This document shows positions 23,601 through 38,600 of a DNA stretch of 64,000 nucleotides, in pieces. A program made the position numbers and the translations under genes. The notes under the pieces are model-generated. The model was not told the origin of the DNA, ran no database searches, and saw only the letters and a program-made list of their open reading frames with translations. This DNA comes from Bombyx mori (Eukaryota; Arthropoda; Insecta; Lepidoptera; Bombycidae), in NCBI RefSeq assembly GCF_030269925.1, contig NC_085124.1:13454001-13518000 (forward strand), in the 5' to 3' direction. The stretch's first letter is position 1. Each line of letters begins with the position of its first letter.

Positions 23601-26600
23601 GTGGCCTGCGGGAACACGCAATGTAATGCAAATACGTCATTCAACAACTCAACATTACTTTTCATTATTCAAACAATTAAGTAGCGGCTTGATTCTGCCT
23701 CGGAAATTGCTGATTGACATCAGCAATTTCCGATGTCGATGGGCGTCGGTATTCACTCCCCGTCAGGTGGACATCATCAGCCTACAAAGGCAATAAAAAA
23801 AACCTTTTTTCTTTTAATTGCTATTCTTTGTAACTTGTCTCACATTTAGGCCTCTAGTTCATATTGAATTTACATTCTCTAATTTTTTTTGTTGATGTTT
23901 GCTCTCTTTCTAACACAAGCATTGCTCATGAATTCCCGTTCACTCTCGCATTTGTTGTTTCATCAGTATTACCTATACTTCTATACTAATACTATAAAGA
24001 GGAAAGATTTGTTTGTTTGTTTGTATTGAATAGGCTCTGAAACTTCTGAACCGATTTGAAAAATTCTTTCACTGCTTGGAAGCTACACTATTTCCGAGTG
24101 ACATAGGTTATAATCCTTTTTGAAAATAATTAGGAATCTTTACTAAAACTCCAATAATGTAACCCAAGGTGTAAAAAAATTATCTAAAATTTTATTTACA
24201 TCGCGTGCCCTGCGAAGACTATTGATAGATGATAGAATAAAATAATGTACTACGACTTTGAAGAACACATTACTATTTACAAAAAGCGTCGCGACAGCAT
24301 ATGTCTGACTACTATAGTTATGCCACAATATGTGTTCTTTTATTAAAAAAAAAAAAAAAAAACCCGTCAAATATCGTTGTTTCTGTATCGGTGTAACTTT
24401 TTTGTGTTAAATATGCTGTTTACACAATAGAACAGCTTTACTTGTTTACTCGTCAAACAATACATCTGATATGATAACAGTGCAGTAGCAGCGAGGTGGT
24501 GACTGACCCAGCACGGCCGGGGAGAAGCCGAGCTCCAGGTCTCCGTGCAGGATGCAGTTCTTGGTGGTGCCCACGTACAGCTGGCTGCCGCGCCCCTCCG
24601 CCAGCACTCGCACGCCCCCGTAGTGACCCTCAATCTGTATAAAACTCATTTTACTTAACACTTTTTTAGTTACATGGGTGTGGCCCCCTGTCAGTCTACT
24701 ATCGGCATGCTGTCAATCTACTGTCGGTCTGATGTCGGCCGACTATCAGTCTACTGTTGGCCTGCTGTCGGCCGACTGTCAGTCTACTGTCTGCCTACTG
24801 ACAGCTTGATGTCGGCCGACTGTCAGTCTACTGTGCCTACTGTCAATCTACTGTCAGCCTGCTGTCAATCAACTGTGTCAATCTACTGTCAGCCGACTGT
24901 CGGCCTGTTATCAGTCTACTGTCGGCCTGTTATCAGTCACTGTCGGCCTGTTGTCAATCTACTGTCGGCCTACTGTCGGTTTGCTGTCAATCTACTGTCG
25001 ACCGACTGTCAGTCTACTGTCGGTTTACTGTCGGGCTTCAGTCGGTGTGCGTACCACATTCTCGAGGCCGGTGGGGTTGACGTCGGCGTCGAACATGACG
25101 ATGCGGCCGTCCTTCCCGCCGGCGGACAGCACGGCGCCGTGCTTGAGGCAGGCGACGCTGAACACGGGCCCGTCGTGCACGGCGCGCACGAGGCGCTGCA
25201 CCGTGTTGGTGCCGCGGCCCCACACCGTCAGGTTGCCGCTCGAGTCGCCAGACAGCACGTCGCCTGCGTCATCACAAACATCCACGCAGTGTTCTAAATA
25301 CTATAATATCGACGCGTCAAAGGGTATTTGGTTTAAGCAAAATTTTTGCAAAGTTGGCCGTTTAGAGTTAAAATTTGAAAAAAAAAAATCATAACAAAAA
25401 TTAAAAAGGATTGTGTGGTTTTATGAAATCACGGTAAAAGTGTGAAACTTTTTTTCACAATATAGACATTAAACACTGACGACAAAAACAAACAAAATAG
25501 AGTGGAGCACAGGCGCTATAGCAACTATAAGCGCCGCCATATTGGCCTTGGCTGCTCTGACGAGCGCCTTTCGCTTTATCCCTATACCGCGGCCGACCGT
25601 CACGCGACATGCAACACACAGACAATAAAGTTTGAGACGATGTAATAAAAGTTTCACTTTAAAAAATGTTCATTTATTTGAATAGAGTGAACTTAATTGA
25701 AGTTCGATTAAAGACATCCAATTGTTGATGCTAATATCAAATAAAACGTTACAAAACGAACTTTAATAACAAAGATAAATGTCGCGTATTAAGCGAAATG
25801 TAGCTTAAACCAAATTGCCTTTCACGTCCCGATATGTCTTCGCCATAAGTCTAGTGCTTATTAAAAACGGTTTTTAGTTCACATTCAAAACTATTGTTTA
25901 GGGCCAATAAAATTGTTTTAGTATCCTATTATTATTATTCGAGCAGTTTTCTTTCAGTCAGTGCTATCGGTTTATTATTATTATTCTATATGATCAACTG
26001 AGTCGTAGCGTTGTAGCTTTGCTGAATTATCAAAATACCCGCTTTTTTTTCCCATAAAAACCTTATTACGGACCATTTTTGTAATTATTGCTTATTTATG
26101 CAATCTTCTTTTTTTTTTTTTTTTTTCCTACCTAAGCTGAGAGCCTTGAGAGGCTATTTCAGCGTAACCCTAACGTTTGTAGGTGAGCTCACGGGGCTCA
26201 AACCTGACGACGATGCTAACACGAACCCTAGCAAGAGTCGTGCTTCGCAGAATCTACCACCGGATCGGAAACGCGACCCACTGAGAAGATCCGGCGAGAA
26301 ACTCAGTGGGCTGTGTCTGGGAGTTGAAGTACCTAGAAGCACCGCTAGTGGATCGGGAGGATCCGAGATGACGTGTTTTGGGCGACGTCGACTGCTTTCC
26401 ATTCTGTCCGCAGGATCGGGAATGTAGTTACCGGCGGCCACGATGAGAGGGTTCTCGTGTCGTGCCGCTTTATCGAAGTGGAAACTTATGACATCATCTT
26501 ATTAATATTGCTCAGTTAATAATATTATTTAATGCATTTGAATTTATATTTTAAATCTTTGCTTTTTAGTGAAACAAACTGTGATTTATACAATCTTAGC

Positions 26601-29600
26601 ATTCACGAATTGTTTTAAGTTTTTAGCGGCTGTATTACACACACCATTGTTTATCATGTTCCTTTCTATCACAAGCCGGTATCCCATTAGACTGCGGTTA
26701 CTATGTTAGGAGCAGATAAATCTGTCTACCCTCTTTTTAATCCGATTTCGTTTTTTCACGTTACCACTCGATGACTTACCACGACAATTGTTAAATTTGA
26801 AAATCATGGTAAGAGAACCCGTTAAACAGTCTTAGGGTCTCTCTAGTCACTCAGTAATAAAATAGATTCCAATGAGAAAGCACTGCTGTTGGTTTTGTTA
26901 CTTCAAGAAGCCGGAGGCTAAAACGAAAGCATCGACGAATTTGGGAGGGTCCATTATCAAATAATCGAATGGAAGAGAGCGACTACTTTGTATTTTTCTG
27001 CAAACGAATAAAAGATAATCCAAAACAATTCGCTCCTACCCGCACATGTCAAAATCTACATTTTATGAATTGTTGCATCTGATACAAACTGACTTAAGAC
27101 CATAGACCTATATAGTAGGGACACGACATATTGTTCTATACGTACAATTGCTTATATAAATAGCACCCATTTTGAAGGCACAAACATAAACATATATCTA
27201 TCTCGTTCTTACTCAGCACTTTAACTCGCAGGAAAACAATATAACAGTATTTCAGTGCGTACATAAAATGAAACATGAATATACGTAAATATCTCCGTCT
27301 CCGTCTAATGAGGCCGAAAATCCGCCATGTTTAGCGCGCCAAATGTCATTGTCACGTCAGTTCGGCCGTCTGTTTTGGGTTGTACATTATTTATTGACTA
27401 TGATATCGATTTAATATGATTGATTATATAAAATTTCATAATTTATCATGCTTAAAACATACAAAAATAATAATTAAAACGTATTTTATAGGATCTCAAG
27501 AAAGTCGATGTCCTAAAACTATTATCTATATGTATTTAAATTCATTATGGAGCCCTCATCCGAAAAATCCATTTTTCGGTCGGAATCTATTGATCATGAC
27601 ACTAATCATAAATACCACTTTAAAATATGTCATCAAAACATATTTAGACATTCTGTTTAGATATTTCGGGAAAAAGGCTACCGACAAAATCTCTTCGGAA
27701 CTATTTAAATAAAATAGTTTTATTCCGCAGTGAGTAAAACACTATTGTAAATTTGTTAAATTTTTAATAATTAAGTGATTTTAGAGAGGAAGTCACAAGG
27801 AATGACGTTTGTAATTAATGAATAAATGTTCTGTAGGTGTTTTTTTTTCACGCGGTCCCTTGATAAGTTTAAAATTTGAATCACTCTCAAGCGAAAGTGA
27901 TTCAAATGGTGCGGCGCACCTTCCTTGGGGTGCGCTGCGGTAGTATGTTACGGACTTTAGAGTCAGCAAAACAATTAAAATTGATTGTAATAGTCTAAGA
28001 AAAACACGTACTCAAAATACGATAACATTTAGCATGCTAGAAATGGGCTGATGGCTTTGAACTACGCCATATCTTTATGTTTTGCGGCAAACGACAACTT
28101 TATAAAATCAGTGTAGCAACTTTTACTTGGCAAATTCGAAGGACGAACTTGTCTTAGATTTCACCCATCTAAATCATATCATATTTGCACATAACAATAT
28201 ACCTACTTACTTCCCATTAAAGTATAAATTCTACAAATAAATAATACTCAACAATATTTAAAATAAAATGAGCCAAGAACGTTTATCGATAAAACCTGAT
28301 AACATTGAAATCTTTTGTACAGCACTAAAGCCGCCATGTTTTGTGGCCAGATGACGTCACAGTGGCACGAAATTTTGGTTGACGTTTCATTTCCATAGGT
28401 TTCCTACTTCATTGCTTAAGACATGAAGACACACGGACTGAAGTGAAGCGAGGCGTACGAGTTGGCGTTTGTACGAAACAGTACAAAATGGCGTCCACTT
28501 TGAAAACGCTAGAAATCCGCTAGTATGCTAAGACCATTACTATTTAGTTAACGAATGCAATGAAACTTATTTTGTGACGTGTTTGTTTCTGATTTTGTGG
28601 ACGAATCAAAGGTTATGAATGATTTATTTTATTTCAGACAACAACGAGTCCATATGTGTACATAGTATTGTTGAAACATACTTAAAATTAACAAAACCAA
28701 TCAAATAAAAAAAGTACATTTATTAAAAATAATTATCAGTTGAATACATTTCATTATCATATAATATCAGTTACTTCGGTCATATTGCCCGCTGACAGTC
28801 AGATAACTTGGACAAAGTGATTGTGACGGGCAAAGTAGAAGGAAAGAGACCCCACGGCCGATTACCTAGCCGTTGGTGTGATCAAGTAACCGCTCTAACT
28901 GGGTTGCCAGTCGCAACCGCCATTCAAGAAGCTGAGGACCGGATGAGATGGAAACAGCTCACGAGACAGGCCACGGTCAAGTTTCTGAGACACGAGCTTC
29001 AGTAATGAAGAAAGCGACGAAGAAGAATACATTTCAAATATTCCATTCAACTGATACTTACTTCGCAACCAACCATTATTATTATTATTATTTAGTCCGC
29101 AAGTAAACCATGGTACAATGGTTCATAGGTCTTAGTTCAGTCGGGCGACTCACCGTTGTGGTTGAAGGCGAGGCAGGTGACGTATTTGGGTTTGTCGCGG
29201 GCCTCGAAGATCCCCATCCTCTTGTACAGCACGTTGGTCTGGTCCAGCGTCCAGAAGGCGATGTGGTTCTTGCCGCACGTCACTATCTGGTTCCGGTCGA
29301 GCGGATGGAACTCCACCGCGACCACCGTGTCCACGGAGCACTGGCGGTGAACACGATCATGGACCGTTTATATATTTATGACCATAACGTATGTATTTAG
29401 CGGCGGTTTTACATCGTGTTAGCGTGATGAAAATCGCTCGTGAATAGCTGCTTCTTTCTGGATTAAAGGTCGAGTGGTTGAGCCGTGAAATGTTCACCGC
29501 TAAGGAATAACATCGTGTAATAAAAATCAAATCAGCAACAAATATAATTTGCGTAATTACTGGTGAGAGCACGTCTTGTGCGTCCGCACGGGTAGGTACC

Positions 29601-32600
29601 ACCGCTATGACCTATTTCTACCGTGAAGCAGTAATACATTTCGGTTTGAACTCTAATAAAATCATGAATAAAAAAATATACATAATTGGTCGTTTGTAAA
29701 GTCGGTTTACGGACTATATGATGATCCCTTCTAATATATAAATGTGAATGTAAGTTTGTTTGTTATGCTTTCACGCGAAAACTACTCAACCGATCATCAT
29801 GAAACTTTGTACACACATTCTTGGAGGTATTAGAAGTAACATAGGATACTTTTTATTAAGAAAAAGAAATATTTTTGACGAAAAATAAAAAAAAATAGTC
29901 AAAAAATCTCAAAATTTAGCTTCTTCAACGCCGTCTACCGGTTCAGTAATGAAGTTCCAATCCTGAGTGCTCTAAATGAAGTCGCGGGTAAAATTTAGCG
30001 TTATGCCAAAGTAACTATTTCACGCGGACGAAGTCGCGGGCAAAAGCTAGTATTATATATGACGTCACATGAGAAGAGAGATTAATGTGTCACAGGCCAA
30101 TCGTACCTCTCTATCGCTTGTTCCGCGTTCTCGCTTGCACGTTCAGACGGAACGTAACACTTTTTCATGCGTGCAGTTTACATCGACTTTCATGACGTTA
30201 TCGCGCCAAAAAAAAAAACTTTTTACTAAAACACTATGATGACAAACCTTGGTTTCGGCTAGGCAGTGTCCCTTGTCCGACCTCTGCCAGTCCCAGACGG
30301 AGATGACGTGGTCGGGCGCGTCGTGTATGGCAGCGAGCAGCGATCCGCCGTCCGCTCGTGAGAACGCCACCGCCCATATGCCGCGCTCGGCCTGCCCGGC
30401 GCCCAGCACCGCCAGCGTCGCCAGAGACACGGAGTTCCACACGCGGACATGAGGCTGTGCATATACAAACACATACAGCGACTTTAACACCCTCAAATTC
30501 AATCACTACCAAATAACCCTTGACGTATAAAGGATTATGTTAATTCAACTGGAAACCGAATCAAAATCGGTGCATCTGTCCAGAGCCACGATGCCACAGA
30601 ATTCTAATGATTATTACAAACAGAATTGATAGTAAGTTTCCTCAAATAATTTATTTAGCCTTTTGTTTTAAAGTGTACACTTTAGACACACAGTAGACTT
30701 TTTATTAGTACAAAAAAATTATTAGTACAAAAAGTGTTTAAATCGGACTCAGAAGTGTAGGGTTGCTAAGCGTCGTTTGACTCTCAGTCAATATCCTTTG
30801 CATAGGGTCTTTAAGAATCCATCCTTCCACCACACTAGTGAGAGTCTGGCGGGTAGCCGTCATACAACATAAGATATTTGTCAGATGCCTGAATCTCGCT
30901 TACGGCATTTTAAAGATAAGTTTCCATGTATGTATACAAGTTTTGAACAACAACCAGAACCGTCTTTTTTATTTTATTGCTTAGGTGGGTGGACGAGCTC
31001 ACAGTCCACCTGGTGTTAAGTGGTCACTGGAGCCCATAGACATCTACAGCGTAAATGCGCCACCCACCTTTTTTTATAGCCCTTGTAGGCAGACGAGCAC
31101 ATGGCCCACTTGATGGTGAGTGGTTACCGTCGCCCATGGACTTCAGCAATGCCAGGGGCAGAGCCAAGCCGCTACCTACCGCAAGATATAAGTTCTAAGG
31201 TCTCAAGTATAGTTACCGTCTGTCTACCGAACAATATCCCCCGCTCGGTGGAAGATCTTCCCTTTGCCCTACAAGAGGAAAGTCCAATATCGGAGTCTGA
31301 GGTCTCTAAAGCACAGACTAAGAGTGTACTCACCCTAGCATCAACCCGGTCGTGGCCGGCGCACTGGCCGCTGGCTACGATCAACTTGTTAGGGTGAACC
31401 GCCAAGCATTTGACGTCATCGGTGTGGCCGGTGTAATGCCTCTGACATTGCTCCTCCACGTTGAATAGCACCACGACCGATGCAACAAAGTACACGATCT
31501 CACCGGTGGGCAGAAGATATAGGTTGCTCCTGCAGTCTTTGCCTCTGTAATGAGAATCATTTATACCGGTAAAATATCGATCGAATCGAACCAAATTCCT
31601 AAAACTGCGATACTTTAAGACAAATATTTTGTTTGGAATGAAAACTAGCGACATCTTGTAGCGCATGCCACTAAACTGATATCGTCTTTTCGCATTAAAA
31701 GTGTACAATTTCCAAAAATATTCGAAATTGAATTAATATGCGGAATCATTTGGTATCACCAGTATTTTTCTCATAAATACTGTCAAAAGAGCGTAGTTTA
31801 GTTTAAATGTTTTTTTTAGTTTACCATTAACAAAATTAATACATAATTTTATCTTACTTTAAAAGATAGATAATGTACGTGGTAAAAAAAAATAGGTTGC
31901 AAAGATATAATTAATATTAAAAATATCACATGTTAAACCTTTAAAACACTGTCCTGTAAAATTAGTAAGTTTTGAAATTATACAGTTAATGCGAGAAGAC
32001 GATATGTTGTTAAAGATAAGGCATTTAATTACTGCATAACTAAACACAGAAAATGAAAAAAATAAACTAATAAAAAGTCTATTTCTTATTGACAAATTGA
32101 TTAAATTTTCTCAATTAGTGGTCTCTGAAAATTTATAAAATCCTTCACGAACAATAAAATATAGGATAAGTAATATATTACTGCCATCTACAGGAGCAAT
32201 GACAAACTAATCGAAGCGAATCCATCTAGTGGCCGACGCCCGCAAACATTTTTGTTGAGTGCTTGACTTGCGTATCTATAACTAATTTATGTGTATTATC
32301 TATGAATCGAACGTTAACTGTCTAATTATAGCAGAGATTGGATCTTCGTGAAAATTGCAACAAAGGTGAATAGTGTCGACTATTTTACTGTCCTGACTTT
32401 TTAAGCCTACCCTAGTTAATACAAAACACAAACACATTTTTATAAAACAGAGTCTGCAGACAAGGAAACACATATTGGTATGTAATGAGGGGCACATTGA
32501 GGACGGCAAGAATAATAAAGTAAACGGGTCTGCGGTCTCTTGACGTAAAGGTTTCAAAAATGGCGCTGACCACTTAACAAGTTTGATAGAATCAAAATAC

Positions 32601-35600
32601 CCCTAAAAGAAACTGATTTGACTTTTTTTTTATTGCTTAGATAGGTGGACGAGCTCCCGGCCCAGCTGATGTTAAGTGCTTACCGGAGCACATAGACATC
32701 TACAACGTAAATGCCGCCCCTCATATTGAGATATGAGTTCTAAGGTCTCAGTATAGTTACAACGGCTGCTCCACCCTTCAAACCGAAACGCATTAGTGCT
32801 GCACGGCAGAAATAGGCAGGGTGGTGGTACTTACCCGTGCGGACTCACATGAGGTCCTACCACCAATAATTACGCAAATTATAATTTTGCGGGTTTGATT
32901 TTTATTACACGATTTTATTCCTTTACCGTGGAAGTCAATTAGACGAACGGACATAAAATTTTCATTGGAATAGGTAAGATGGTTAAGCCTTGTTTTATAC
33001 CTGAAATCCTCTTAATTCGGCCTGAAAACGCATATATATTTAGCTCTTGTGAAACTATAGTTAACAATAGAGTACGACAAATTAAACCTTAGTCTTAGGT
33101 AGCCATGGAAATTATACAGTAATCGAAAACTATAAAAATGTAATATGAAAGTAAACAGTGTGAGTGATAAAAAAAATGCAAACAAATTGCATTATGTTTG
33201 TAGGTACAATGAAAGGTCATTTTTTTTATAACGCGTCACTCAAAGCACTTGCATGAGTCAACATAACTGGATAATAAAGCGGACAATCTAATCGCGGAGC
33301 CAAAACGGTTTGTACGTTTCTCTCACACCCATATTGGATTTTCGAACACAATGTAATACAAAAAAAAAAAGAAATACAAAACCAAATCTAATTTCAAAAG
33401 CTGACTAATCCGTTTCAATCGGTTCAGTTTGAATGCATCATTACTGTTGTCTACTGAAGCATGGATGAATGTCGACCTTGAAAATTTACGCTAATTTAAA
33501 ATTTGTATGTACATTTGTGAACTCCCAATCACAATCGAGACTTAGTTCATAAATAGTAAATATATTTAGAGTATTAGATGCTTATGTCAGGTATCCCGTG
33601 ATTACTATTATCACAATCGTTTTGAAAGTTATTTAATTCACGTATCCAATTGGATTATCGGCTTAAAATGCCACTGAAACCAAAGCATCTTTGTTTCCTT
33701 TTTTTACCCGTAAATACAATAATGTGAATACGAATTACGTGATCGAAGTCTATGGCTATGACCATTTAATTATGTTTGTTCACTAATTAATAAGTATTTT
33801 AAATTAGTATGTTAATTATTATTAATAGACTAAATGAACACAACCAAATTAGTTATTTGTGCCGTATTTACAACTGCGATAACAGAGACCTTGGGGAAAA
33901 ATGTGGGTTCGCCGCGTGTGAACCTATTGGTCTGGTTTCAAAATAATTGCGTGCTGAATTATTTAGTGGCAACTTAAAGAGGTACTAGGTAGAATTCATG
34001 ATTCTAATTACTTTAACAATGTAAAAACGCACAGACGAGCTTACCTAGTTTTTAAATGTTTATTCTCGAATAAGTTCCAGAATTTAATTTTCATTTTAGG
34101 CCTATGTGTTTATATATTGACAAATATAAAATGACAATTATACATATAAAATACAAATAAAATAAGAACAGGAGTCTCGGGTAATTTAGAACTACAAGAC
34201 CATGTACTTATTGGACTAGATTTCGGCAAAGAATAAGCAATAATTACTAACTTTAAATAATTGTTATTTATACAAGGGGACCCAATGCTTCGAATTAAAA
34301 TAAAATGTTTCTAAATTAAACGCTACATTGTCTTTTTTTGACCTAGTAGCTCTAGGTCAGTTGCTTCGTGAATATATCTGCTACCGGATCGGAACCGCGA
34401 CCCGCTGATAAGATCCGGCGAGAAACTCAGCAGGTCGAGTACGATGAGTACGGCTACCAAGGTCCATAACCCTGCTCCTGGTGCTAGAGTTGCAGGTGTC
34501 TAATAATGGTGTTAATGGATCAGAGTTATCCGTAAGGACATGTCTAGAGCGTCGACACTGGCTTGTCCGTGAACCTTAGTCGGGGAGTAATCAGCGGCGG
34601 CAACAATGCTACACACCGTCTATGAATAATCTTTTCTTTACACTACTCCCACTAATTGGGGCTGCCATAAAGTTTTGGACCTTGTTGTGATTTGGTTAAA
34701 TTCGTCTTTTAGTTGAGTTTTAAGGCTGGATATCGAACTCGAGAAACATTACTTTTTTTTTTCTATAAAATAAAATGTTCTTCTTCACAACGACACTATT
34801 GGTAATTTTAATCGAATACGAATGCTGACTACGGTCATGTAATAATAATATTTAAAGTTCATAGTTAGGGGACAAATAGAATTTTTTGAAACGTGCTTGC
34901 TTATGGATCTCGATGAATAAAACCGAAAGTAAATCCGAAAAATGAGTGCAACTGAATTTGGATTTTCGTAAAAACCACGTAAGTCCATTGGTTAATCTCG
35001 CTTCGAGGTTGACTGACCAACCGTTAAGTTACAAAAAGCGACCTTGATTTAGTTATACCAGTCCCACAGACGTTCTTTATCGAAACAATGGCTTCATTTT
35101 ACGGCACCCGAACTAGGTAAAAGGTGTGAAGTCGGCACGATATGTTCAATGCACTTGCGAATAAGAGCAGTCTATAGTGGAGAATATAGAGTCTATCGAG
35201 AAATTTGTTGTTCAGGGTAGGGTCAATGGTAAGAGATCTCGTGGACGAATCCCCATGCGTTAGACTGATCAGGTGAAAGACCTTACTGAGGCCCGGCGTA
35301 CACACTTAACGAGTGTGTGCGCTGGGCCTCGGTTTGCAAACTATGGAAAACATCTGTCATGGATTTAATAAGCAAGAATTCCACATGACCACGACTGCTC
35401 TGCCAAGAGCAACCGATTATGATGATGATGATGATAGTGGAGAAGGTGTTGCATAACACGAATAGGTTGTCAGTGTTCACGATGGCGTTATAAAATCACG
35501 ATTGACAGTGATTTTTGTACTGCACGCAATGGAAGGCGCTTAAAAACATCAGCTGTTGTGTCGGGCAGTGACCTCGAGTACCGCGGGGGGAGGGGTCGTC

Positions 35601-38600
35601 TTAGAACTGCTTTTAGTATACCTAGTTTGCGATTTCGTGAAATATAACATAATCCTACTAATATTATAAACGTGAAAGTTTGTGTAAGAATATATGGATG
35701 TATTTTGTTACTCTTTCACACAAACACTGCTTAACAGATTTTAATGAAGCTTTACAATAATATAGCTTACACAGCAGAATAGCACATAGCCAATAATTTC
35801 TAAAGATATGAATGTGTGAATTACAAACATATAAATCAAGTATCAAATAAGTAGGAACAAAATTGCCATCTGCGACTTATGTTTTTGTGCGCCACAAAAA
35901 CTGTTTTTAGTTACATGTACAATGTTTAGTGGGAATGTGTATCTTAAATAGTCCTACAAAAAGCCCGTAACAGTATATATGTATCTGTTATGTGTAAATT
36001 ACAGTTCTCGAAGCGAAGCGAAGGCGGGTCGCTAGTTACAGATATTGTAATCAGATATAAAAGTATTTGTAAATATTCGACAAATTTATCCTGTGATAAT
36101 TATCATTGCTCACAAAAAAAATAATGCTATCGGCAAGGAACACAATACTCGCAATACGTGACGCTGTGACTGACTATTGACACGGGACTTTGTTTTTAGT
36201 TTTAAAATATAAAAGCATCTAAGTTTGACCTCCCGATTTACTAGTACCGAATGAGTACTATTTACAGTATAAACGACGAAATAATTGAGAGCTCGCATGG
36301 ATAGGCACCGCCAAACTGACTAATTATACCGCGAAGCAAGGCTTTCCCAACCCATAATACTACAGAAATTAGAAGAACCTTATTTACTCTTATCTTTATA
36401 TATATATTTCTTCTGTGCGTGCGTTTGTCACTGAATTCCTCCTAAACGGCTGGACAGATTTTAATGAATTTTTTTGTGTACCTTCAGATGGATTCGAGAA
36501 TGGTTTAGATTTACAAATCAGCCCGGCAGATGGCGCTGCAGTCGCTATCTAGGTTATTTATCTTTCCTAAAAATAATTTATTTAGCAAAACAAAGTTTAC
36601 CGGGCCAACTATTATTATATAAAACAGTTTTTCATTTATACTCACGATAGATTGAGGGAGCATTTATGAGACACACGGTACAAATTATTTTGACCTACAT
36701 CACAATAAGATCGATAAATTTACTATAATACTGATCTAATTGTTATAGCGTTTTACGTTGGTCATACTCGGCGAATTGCCTCTAATTTTGGTAAAACCCC
36801 CATCACTAATCGCCACGTGGGACGTTAAAGTCAATTGGCGTCCGACTCAATTGGTTAATCACACAATGAGTTCAACTCGTATAGTTGATCAACAGGAGTA
36901 CCCTGGGAATTTCATTGATTCCATTCTCTGTTTTTCTATCGCACAATCCGCCACCGAAGTTTATGCAAAGCTCTCAACGGTAATTTGTTTTCAAATGTAA
37001 TTGACGAATCATTTTCAGATTAAGAAATTAGGCGCCAAAAATTATATAGTTAGCTTGAAATTCAGTTAAATCAAACGTAATCTTGAGGTAGTCTATATTG
37101 AGTTGGCACTTTTTAAGGTTAATTGAGCTTAGAAAATAAACTGTCTAGTAAACTGTCTCTATAATTTTATTTTTATTTTTTATTTTTATTGCTTAGATGG
37201 GTGGACGAGCTCACAACGTAAATGCGCCACCCATCTTAAGATACAAGGTCTAAGGTCTCGAGTATAGTTACAACGGCTGCCCCACCCTTCAAACCGAAAC
37301 GCATTACTGCTTCACGGCAGAAATAGGGAGGGTGGTGGTACCTACCCGTGCGAGCTCACAAGAGGTCCTACCACCAGTAAATTAAATGATGAATGATGAT
37401 GTAAATGGTAATGATTTCATTGATATGTACCATATCTACAACTTTTCATTTTAATCAGCCAACCGCAACCGCAGAGAAATCTAGTAATCAAGTATATAAA
37501 AAAATATTTATGTCTGAAACACATCGTCTGCGACACTTTGACTTTCATCAATTATATGTGTGATATAGAAGTCCCAGCACGGTTTTAATGGAATTAATAA
37601 TCTCTTTAAGTAATTAATTAAATACATCGTCTATGTTTATTTTGCGCGAACGAACCCATTTTTTACGAATTAAATTCCCGAACGTAAATAATACATTACA
37701 CTCACGGTCACGCTGACGTTATTGAAGTTTTAACATATATTATGATATTGCAAAATTAAATTATATTAATACTTGCGAGAAAGAGAGAGACTACTAATGT
37801 TAATGTTCTAAGTCTAACTATATTCAGAGAAGTCTCTGAAGATAGACCAAACTTTTGAATATATTATCAAATAATAGTAATATATGTTACAATATTAAAT
37901 TACTTACATACACACACAATAAATTTTGCAATGGAATGGTCTGACCGAATATCTTATTAAAAAATTTGCTTAGCCCCTCAACTTTATTAAATTGTGTTTC
38001 CGCTAAATAAAGCTAGCTTTAATTGGTTCTTTGTTTACAAATTTACTTGCGAACTCAATGTCTAATCGTTGTAAGATGTTGTCAGATCATGTAGATGATA
38101 CAATGCACGCAATCATAATGCTCTTTGATTTGATTAGACCTTTAAAGACGGTATTAAATCGATACAATCCGGAATGCAGGTTGCTCTTTTTGTAATATTT
38201 AAATCACACACAAACTTGAATATTTAGAATTCTTTGACTAGATTTGACTAGTTTCCGATTATTTACCAAGGGGTAAAAATGAACAACTAAGGAAAATGTT
38301 AATACTAATTGATCTGCATTATTGAACAGTAGCTGGCCGGTCCTGTGACCTTGAAAATTGGCCGATATACCTAACGCGGGGAGTTCTTATTAATGTTTTA
38401 TCGTTATGGAACTGTGGCGGCTACTTATGATACAGCACAAGATATTTGGCAGATGCCTGAATCTCGCTTAGGAGATTTTCAAGAAAAATCTATACTAATA
38501 TATAAATCTACAGTGGTTTTACGGATGTTCCGTTACAATTACTGAACCATGCATCCGATTGACTTTGAATTTGGTATCCATGTAGAAAATACATGTACTT

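Noticed and set aside
24674..25394. Plus-strand frames with repeated SVYCRP/LSVYC-type units
   Set aside because: They arise from the minisatellite and the antisense of EML exon 10; the periodic translation reflects the DNA repeat.
35417..35436. Short (gat)n tract considered as a CRISPR-like or satellite array
   Set aside because: It is the simple-repeat tail of an RTE-like LINE fragment.
36758..37000. 80-codon plus-strand frame in EML intron 6
   Set aside because: No domain, no good flanking splice sites and no repeat match; probably chance.
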